Shown piece after piece: positions 9,001 through 10,493 of a DNA stretch of 10,493 nt. The notes under the pieces are model-generated. The model searched no databases. It worked only from the letters and a program-made list of their open reading frames with translations, and was not told the origin of the DNA. Location: contig CAYZSD010000124.1 in the NCBI GenBank assembly GCA_964481075.1, positions 1 through 10,493 on the forward strand. The letters are read 5' to 3'. This DNA comes from MWFE01 sp964481075. GTDB lineage: Bacteria; Bacteroidota; Bacteroidia; Bacteroidales; Tenuifilaceae. Position 1 is the first letter of the stretch; each line of letters starts with the position of its first letter. The translations under genes and the position numbers were made by a program.

Positions 9001-10493
9001 GGTTTTTGCAGCACCGCCAGACAGCGTTATGTTCCTTACAGTAAGCGTTGTAGCACTTCCTTTGATTATCTCTCCGTTGCCAGTAAAAGTAAGGTCGCAA
9101 TAGGCTGTTGCTGAGTTACGCATGTTGAAGGTGGCTCCGGCGTTTACAAGAAGTTCTCCTGAAATGGCAAGCGAATGATATCTCCCAGCAAATGCCGCAA
9201 CATTGAAAGTTCCCGAAGCACCCTGACCTATGATAACGTTTTTTGCAATAATTGACCTGTCGCCTGTTGTTCCAAACTGCAAGGTAACCCCATTGTTTAC
9301 TTGGAGATTCTCTTTCACCGCAAAGCTATGGTTGATGGTTTTGGTGTTACCACCAGCCAATGTAAGGTTGTTAAAGCTAACTTCTCCCGTCCCAGTACCT
9401 TGAATGCTTTGAGCAGCATTGATGCTAAAGGTGGTTGTTCCAGCCGTTTGATTGAAGGAGGACAATGCATTACTTGAATTTATCAAATTTCCATTAATTG
9501 ATAGGTCAAGTGCAGTTGAAACAGATGTGGCATCTAGAATTTCGAAACTAAAAAACGTGTTTGTCCCTACTCCATCAATAGCAATTGTTCCCCCTGTTTT
9601 ATCGAATGTTGTTGTACCAGCAGTTTGGGTATAGTTCCCATTGTTGACCCAAGTATTAGTACTGGTAAGGTTTCCAGAGGTTGTAAGCCCAGCACCATTA
9701 CTTATACTTAAATCGTTTACTGTGATTGCTCCCGTGCTACGCAGTTCCCCAGAAGTAACGTTTAAATTGGGAACAGATAGTGTGCTAACTAAAGTGTAGT
9801 AGAAAGTAGAAGCAGAAGTATTGTGGTTTAGGGCTGCAAGCACCTGATAATCGGTTTGAAAGGAGAAATTACTTGTGGCGGTAACGGTGTTCCCATTGCC
9901 AAGATTTAGCGTAGAACCAGCAGTACCCCTAAACTGTCCTGAGTTCGTGCGGGTAATGTTGCCGTTCAGGTTAAGCGTTTGGTCGTTTAGGGCAATATAC
10001 CCTGCTGAGCTGTGGTTAATAGTAAGCAGACCGTTTACGGCTACCTCACGCTCTAGGGTTAGAATCGATGCGTTATTGTTTCCTGAAACTAAGTTGTTGA
10101 AGCTAACTGCACCTGTGCCAGCAATGCTGAATTGGGCTGCATCGAGGAACTGGAACGTTCCTGCGGTAGCTGTGAACGAGCCCCCATTATTTGTAAACGA
10201 GTTGCTTCCTGCCCCACCATAAAAGCTTATATTTCCAGCATAGGAGCATGTCTTTGCATCATCGCTGGTGAGGATGAGGTTTCTAAGCGTGATGCTCCCG
10301 GCAGTTCCTCTGATAATTTCACCGCTGGCGGTCATTGTCAAATCGCAGTAGCGAGCTGCAGTACTTTGGAGTACAACGGTGCCATTGTTGATAAGATTGC
10401 CTTCCAGGGTTAAGCTATGAGCAACGTTGGCATTGGTAGTTGTGTAAAGTCTTCCGTTTGCAGCAATAGTAATGTTGCCCTTAACCAAAAGCT
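1..10493 (-). CDS. Giant repetitive beta-strand surface/adhesin-like protein, internal fragment (partial at both ends)
   Basis: One reading frame on the minus strand stays open through the whole window: 3,497 codons, with no TAA, TAG or TGA in register. Neither end is present, so the full protein is longer. Composition is dominated by Asn, Thr, Gly, Ser and beta-branched residues, with very few Cys and long stretches of short predicted strands, as in right-handed beta-helix or stacked-strand surface proteins. Three FPVG-type domains, two complete Trp-rich modules (a third begins at the edge), three TWVNDDN-type modules and four roughly 400-residue super-repeats are arranged in order. In Bacteroidota, proteins of this style are typically very large, exported, and often carry a C-terminal Type IX secretion sorting domain; none is visible here because the C terminus is missing. 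No catalytic motif was recognised. Extracellular adhesion or a surface-layer role is inference. Confidence is very high for the reading frame and moderate for the product class. Confidence 0.93.
40..480 (-). other. FPVG-type globular beta domain 3, FPVS variant (residues 3338-3484)
   Basis: Begins GGLELFVNGNGNYLFPVSTR, then KDGINRFTPAVASVSGFIDD, GYIQLNPVAIELPTLSQDNP, GDALQYYWKVRQDGFDDVPQ and ASWLLTYDENDVDGDEGLYI, and ends with NTITFPSHNVTRADYTAAKE followed by ERFTGPV. The order FPVS, RFTPA, GYIQ, L.YYWKVR..GF, TYDENDV.GDE matches, from memory, a recurrent domain placed after strand arrays in large Bacteroidota proteins, usually followed by 'FYS...GNW'. It is the most charged and acidic part of the window. 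Its role is unassigned. Confidence 0.7.
481..1200 (-). repeat. Strand array leading to FPVG domain 3 (residues 3098-3337)
   Basis: Units include RLLSNIRINGDLVLTNYGAI, NYNLTVNGDFIIGANSTYNP, AFTVNGTITSNIYSLTVNKP, ADLTISNGTFNDGGKTITAM, and QFENLELNEAVDIISTLTAN followed by VNGVMTMTSGPLNLDTYKLR. The sentence 'TSGPLNLDTYKLRINGSL' is the classic last rung before an FPVG-type domain. One Cys is seen in this stretch (YDFYCLNGW). No other gene signal on either strand. Confidence 0.65.
1201..1800 (-). repeat. GGE-rich beta-helix-like stretch (residues 2898-3097)
   Basis: Distinct from the R repeats. It is made of turns with Gly-Gly pairs: RLYGKLEINDGYLSTRMSGG, TSGGELIMNGGKLSTRQIRS, GGTGNALLAVNGGEIEMLGG, NGTLYMASTNNMVFFNGGEV and ITSTGGEINVEVIRN, with a GGGG run at NTSGGGGSSVVRI. 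The spacing between NGGE/GGEL motifs is in the range expected for one or two rungs of a right-handed parallel beta-helix, as in autotransporter-type passenger domains (known family behaviour). Assignment to a named family would need a profile search. Confidence 0.6.
1801..2580 (-). repeat. Long single-copy strand array, N-terminal part (residues 2638-2897)
   Basis: Strand units with 'YNNLTI', 'YSTLTIDISGDVIVDEEGSI', 'YHLINIEGSLQNNGGSVRFV', 'AATVRFHGTNSTEIICNGTT' and 'FYNLIIDKGNG'. They are followed by ELRKALWIRNGTLRLKGMTT, IPSLTEGGSLALQSSWYIPA and the first aliphatic strands after it. It holds a proline-rich stretch, GTLPPTGTTPGRPVPRYYDI (2221-2280), unlike anything else in the protein. The order of elements matches a recurrent Bacteroidota segment that runs from a DPDTW module to an FPVS-type domain (from memory). 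Motifs resemble a beta-helix; the function is not known. Confidence 0.65.
2581..2880 (-). other. Trp-rich W module 2 and start of third array (residues 2538-2637)
   Basis: Reads ETLYSYKDGDWNDPDTWTTD, PSGQLLENPRVPVNSDNVVI, LSGKTVELTQDLDTRGLIIE, VNEGGILDLGAFAFNEVVSI, then GKGTLKLATNQMPQVALN. The string 'YSYKDGDWNDPDTWTTDPSG....NPRVPVNSDNVVILSGKTVEL' closely matches, from memory, a widespread Bacteroidota module in which two Trp precede 'P...D.VVI..G.TV.L' and 'GG.LDLG'. It differs from W module 1 in having DGDW/DTW instead of SSDW/GNW. It follows FPVG domain 2 immediately and opens the long single-copy array. Confidence 0.75.
2881..3300 (-). other. FPVG-type globular beta domain 2, YPIG variant (residues 2398-2537)
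   Basis: Begins SSVNIQGLYPIGSNGRYAPF, continues TINSITFTGTGTRSLGVKTI, LLRYWDINTTNIT, NFQFSPLDVIGDDTKFKVYR and WNGSEFVEQAGSSIAANTML, and ends near PLTGVWTSYDEETIR. It shares with domain 1 the order: lead-in strand (MVETNGSGRLVR), aromatic-P-(V/I)-G, YxP(L/F)T, and a central Trp strand. It is diverged enough to be a different subtype, in which 'LLRYWDI' replaces 'ATWVVSE'. It is followed directly by W module 2. Confidence 0.7.
3301..4020 (-). repeat. Beta-strand array before FPVG domain 2 (residues 2158-2397)
   Basis: About ten short strand units, for example YENLSITEGGNKTITGDVTI, NGYMRMTAGTFVFGDAVKRT, VTIYGDLYASGGRINMAST, STGIQQIFAPTGGDWYGILE and GSVQLRKELRITSGIIRLED. It ends with SNTNMVETNGSGRLVR, the usual lead-in to an FPVG-type domain. 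More charged residues (Arg, Glu, Asp) than in R1-R4. No similarity to the R super-repeats that I can align by eye. Confidence 0.65.
4021..4296 (-). repeat. Ndd module C, diverged (residues 2066-2157)
   Basis: Contains GRLNGSGVGSEWDNRGILTY, LNGSEPMTTGTLTATFNPNT, VIYARNLTNQDIKSTTYHHL and QLVNGSTRTMYGPITVNGNL. It follows module A in motif order (LNGS...W.N....L.YL/NG..PM.TG......N.NTV.Y......TTYH.L...G.T.T), but the Asn-Asp-Asp is lost and the VNQTG strand is changed. As A follows R2, C follows R4, so its position supports a duplication of the larger block. Confidence 0.65.
4297..5400 (-). repeat. Super-repeat R4, diverged (residues 1698-2065)
   Basis: Fourth copy. Clear at its start: RTLTFKNITVGQGSSGAFDV, RRHSLIISNLLTVNSGATFY, RNSATSYCDVTMSG (Tyr 1750), AAKNFNTTATVRFYPGSF (Lys 1781), FTNNGGDFTAPST and GSGNIYFGTLQVGENTATIV. 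At the third anchor it has NNGRIRGGGSSSLTINGTGN (Gly 1888) where the other copies have GQFRG(T/S)A. Anchors are 399 residues after those of R3. The last part (residues about 1900-2065) drifts into generic strands such as GTLTIAEPASFNPTANSALN and GTGNTTFVGNATLTGDSAIF, with no firm R counterpart. Confidence 0.75.
5401..6540 (-). repeat. Super-repeat R3 (residues 1318-1697)
   Basis: Third copy of the roughly 400-residue unit. Anchors: TTARYMDLLLTNSGT (Tyr 1351, Met in place of Cys), VGAKTCDVTGIISFNGG (Lys 1382), DDGAFTATQGL, NGTGSITFNNFQSGNNTASI, INHSSGYISLNNNTI, NNGQFRGTASSTVNLGNGNT (Gly 1489), STLYYTLASALSLSNLSIS, SWTNEGTYNQTNNTTFFNKT, FNQSDGTTHFNRNAAQ and GSGTVSFYNLTASAG. It shares motif order with R1 along nearly its whole length, making R1 and R3 the best-matched full copies. 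Offsets from R1 are about 1,303 residues. Confidence 0.85.
6541..6867 (-). repeat. Ndd module B (residues 1209-1317)
   Basis: Contains FAAVTIANNIEVTNQTTVSI, GVLNGGNASSKWINDDNTTL, a GDFDVNQTGSTVNYSGAGQG strand pair, TDYYNLISSGTGTKTLST and FSVLNNLSIASGT. It lines up with module A over its full length, with almost no length change, at an offset of about 500 residues. It differs from A in context: here the module precedes a tandem R pair (R3-R4), whereas A and C follow one. Confidence 0.8.
6868..7080 (-). repeat. Thr/Gly-rich strand array (residues 1138-1208)
   Basis: Short degenerate strands with a repeated 'TTF' and 'GTGxxxF' theme: AFTDGSNTGVTTFVGLVTLS, GTGTFTSTSVTTVANMVFQN, GITNNSTGAFNAGATTFGAN and SQAISGTGSIS. 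The unit length is about 20 to 25 residues. It connects W module 1 to Ndd module B. No separate domain was recognised. Confidence 0.6.
7081..7302 (-). other. Trp-rich W module 1 with start of a new strand array (residues 1064-1137)
   Basis: Begins LWSGNVSSDWHTPGNWTDYS (Trp at 1065, 1072 and 1079), then IPNGTVDVTLPVGRSNYPIL, then VACNNLTIEAGASLDASTAT and FTVNGSTSIEG. The pattern 'W.G..SSDW.TPGNW....P.......P.G..NYPIL......NLTIE.GASL' is a common Bacteroidota repeat-protein module, in which the Trp motif is followed at once by beta-solenoid strands. It directly follows FPVG domain 1 with six intervening residues, as W module 2 follows FPVG domain 2. It may act as the N-terminal cap of the next array (inference). 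Confidence 0.75.
7321..7740 (-). other. FPVG-type globular beta domain 1 (residues 918-1057)
   Basis: Opens with TGTLRRVVGASDVVFPVGTL and SYLPLTLNNAGTSDTYYVSL. It continues with VNATWVVSEAVAGGSNLTVT, AQWNEGNEGVDFDRTNSMVA, YYSGGAWSKTAPS, and closes with FTQQRSVGAIVGSFAVVDQL. From memory of the group, the sequence 'G(T/S)GxLxR....FPVGT..YxPLTLxNxGTSDTY.V' followed by 'W.(I/V)SE...GGSNLT.T.QWN...EG..FDR' and a closing 'VG.F.V.D' is a recurrent non-enzymatic beta-sandwich-like segment at the end of strand arrays in Bacteroidota proteins. Codon and residue use differ from the flanking arrays: more Trp, Asp, Glu and Arg, and locally higher GC. Function is unassigned; it probably caps or spaces the arrays. 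Confidence 0.75.
7741..8040 (-). repeat. Short beta-strand array before FPVG domain 1 (residues 818-917)
   Basis: A run of short strand repeats: ISIGANTLTLRGPVTGS, SSNLTIEDAGAMPSF, LPAVTLNTLSLNRASGISLG, GAITVTNLALSNGLISLG and SNNLIATNIAGHSASGYVVA. The last of these, ending in ...YVVATGTG, is the usual lead-in strand to an FPVG-type domain. Spacing of NLxL/NLTI motifs of roughly 20 to 25 residues would fit one solenoid rung each, which is an inference. It is not obviously part of the R copies. Confidence 0.65.
8041..8370 (-). repeat. Ndd module A (residues 708-817)
   Basis: Contains FFTVTVANDSKVTNQVEVTI, LLNGSNPNSTWVNDDNSTLN, a GSFDVNQTGNTVNYV strand pair, NAAQTIHPTTYHNLTSSGGN and TKTLGGDLTVESTLHFSAGT. 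It is plainly paralogous to module B about 500 residues later and, more weakly, to module C. The 'TTYHNL..SGG.TKTL.GDLTV' ending is a very common strand-repeat sentence in large Bacteroidota surface proteins. It sits between R2 and the array that leads to FPVG domain 1. No enzymatic signature was seen; a structural role is inferred. Confidence 0.8.
8371..9258 (-). repeat. Super-repeat R2 (residues 412-707)
   Basis: Second copy. It opens with RSIIAKNVIIGQGASGTFNV and YHSLAISGELLVNAGATFNM, and continues with SATAYCDLTFTGNG (Tyr 464), GGAAKTSTFTGNIDFYGG (Lys 496), NGSFTASEGTFRFLEP, GTGSIAFNNLSLG, TGYLDLNGYTL, and TGQFRGSATSILNLGNGNT (Gly 602). These anchors lie 416 to 417 residues after those of R1. 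It is shorter than R1 because its last third gives way to an Ndd module rather than to another R copy. The KTC cysteine of R1 is replaced by Ser here. Confidence 0.85.
9259..10491 (-). repeat. Super-repeat R1 (residues 1-411; N-terminal part cut by the window edge)
   Basis: First of four copies of a roughly 400-residue beta-strand unit. Anchors in order: ARYCDLTMTASG (Tyr 48), DAKTCSYAGNISFYGG (Lys 80), SFTNNGGSFTATAGTF, GTGAVSFNNL, INHSSAGYIALN, SGQFRGTAGSTLNLGNGNTV (Gly 185), STFYYTL, WVNNGNYTQTAGTTTF, FNQTAGTTTF, and NAAQSIQGTGTGEVSFNNLT. It matches R3 almost from end to end in motif order, and R2 for its first two thirds. It runs directly into R2. The boundary is placed before the RSIIAKNVIIGQGASG segment, which has a counterpart at the start of R4. 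The exact edge is arbitrary because the repeats are continuous. Confidence 0.85.

Noticed and set aside
4297..10491. Possible CRISPR array or tandem DNA repeats
   Set aside because: The periodicity is at the protein level. DNA identity between units is modest, units are about 1.2 kb, and there are no short identical repeats with unique spacers.
1..10493. Promoters, terminators, RNA genes, mobile elements or a frameshift within the window
   Set aside because: The frame is intact throughout, leaving no intergenic space. I saw no tRNA- or rRNA-like segment, no inverted-repeat-bounded element and no transposase-like translation.
1..10493. A novel defence, toxin or enzymatic system
   Set aside because: No catalytic, nuclease, protease, nucleotide-binding or toxin motif was recognised in the 3,497 translated residues. 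The architecture is purely repetitive and structural, so such a claim could not be supported.

Overview
The whole window is the interior of one giant protein-coding gene on the minus strand. Reading the complement from 10491 down to 1 gives 3,497 consecutive sense codons with no stop and no frame change. Both gene ends lie outside the window: I see neither an initiation site nor a stop codon for this frame. Residue numbers in this annotation count from the N-terminal edge of the window, so residue i lies at plus-strand positions (10492-3i) to (10494-3i).

The protein is rich in Asn, Thr, Gly and Ser, poor in Cys (nine by my reading), and built from short alternating beta-strand sentences of the type 'NL(T/S)hxxGxxxxxxxLTVxGxxT'. 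Three kinds of module punctuate it. The first is a globular domain containing FPVG, YPIG or FPVS. The second is a Trp-rich module such as LWSG..SSDW..PGNW or YKDGDWNDPDTW. The third is a 'TWVNDDNxTLNY...FDVNQTGxTVNY...TTYHNL' module. This style is characteristic of very large secreted surface or adhesin-like proteins of Bacteroidota, often Type IX secretion substrates. The organism assignment is therefore Bacteroidota (or a related FCB-group bacterium) by protein style. No taxonomic marker or sorting domain is inside the window.

Layout from N to C terminus (high to low coordinates): R1 (9259-10491) - R2 (8371-9258) - Ndd-A (8041-8370) - beta array (7741-8040) - FPVG domain 1 (7321-7740) - W module 1 (7081-7302) - beta array (6868-7080) - Ndd-B (6541-6867) - R3 (5401-6540) - R4 (4297-5400) - Ndd-C (4021-4296) - beta array (3301-4020) - FPVG domain 2 (2881-3300) - W module 2 (2581-2880) - long single-copy beta-helix-like array (481-2580) - FPVG domain 3 (40-480) - first residues of a probable W module 3 (1-39). 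R1 to R4 are four diverged copies of a roughly 400-residue super-repeat. The order R-R-Ndd-array-FPVG-W occurs twice, at an offset of about 1,300 residues for the repeats, which suggests nested duplication.

There is no second gene, RNA gene, mobile element, CRISPR array, promoter or terminator that I can support. The open frames on the plus strand are antisense shadows. No enzymatic domain is recognisable; a structural or adhesive role is an inference from architecture.
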